Shown here one piece after another: positions 5,432 through 5,441 of a DNA stretch of 5,441 nucleotides; position 1 is the stretch's first letter; each line of letters opens with the position of its first letter. The stretch is from a bacterium. Its GTDB lineage: Bacteria > Patescibacteriota > Minisyncoccia > Minisyncoccales > Minisyncoccaceae. The translations under genes were made by a program, and so were the position numbers. The notes under the pieces are model-generated. The model was given only the letters and a program-made list of their open reading frames with translations. It ran no database searches and was not told the DNA's origin. Where the stretch lies: positions 1 through 5,441 of the forward strand of contig JALNZJ010000062.1 of assembly GCA_023229485.1 (NCBI GenBank), in the 5' to 3' direction.

Positions 5432-5441
5432 CCTCGGACTT

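Noticed and set aside
1..5441. CRISPR array, insertion sequence, attachment site or recoded TGA
   Set aside because: No regular spaced repeats, transposase or integrase, tRNA-end duplication or in-frame TGA was seen; all intact frames read with the standard code.

Overview
The window looks like part of a low-GC genome from the Patescibacteria / Candidate Phyla Radiation, probably Parcubacteria-like. This is an inference from gene content: tandem small pilin-like proteins with a W-M-T-x-G-G-D-type motif, a short UbiE-like methyltransferase beginning F-L-N-P-x-E, and a UlaG-like beta-lactamase-fold protein beside gyrA. No 16S or other taxonomic marker is present. All genes lie on the minus strand. 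All six complete ORFs end in TAA and none of the ORFs has an internal TGA, so the standard bacterial code fits.

In the direction of transcription (right to left), the window opens with about 40 bases of unassigned edge sequence, then tRNA-Phe(GAA) and tRNA-Gly(GCC) 10 bases apart. Only 20 bases later comes a UlaG-like protein of 210 residues that has lost nearly all the expected metal ligands. It is followed, after 20 bases, by full-length gyrA (836 residues). A strong GC-rich hairpin directly follows the gyrA stop and separates this block from the next.

The second block starts with a class I SAM-dependent methyltransferase. It is followed by three complete small secreted or membrane pilin-like proteins (123, 115 and 107 residues) and the N-terminal 105 residues of a fourth, cysteine-rich secreted protein that runs off the left edge. 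The pilin-like proteins share a signal peptide, two hydrophobic segments and a polar turn, as in TrbC/VirB2-type IV secretion pilins, but are strongly diverged from each other. This suggests a multi-subunit pilus or type IV secretion / DNA-transfer locus continuing to the left.

The points most worth a second look are the degenerate metallo-beta-lactamase-fold protein, the pilin array, the non-canonical quinolone-pocket residues of GyrA (Gln and Ala at the E. coli Ser83 and Asp87 positions), and the lack of a Shine-Dalgarno sequence at all seven starts. There is no gene-free stretch over 300 bases. The longest gap between protein genes (5222-5441) is filled mostly by the two tRNAs.
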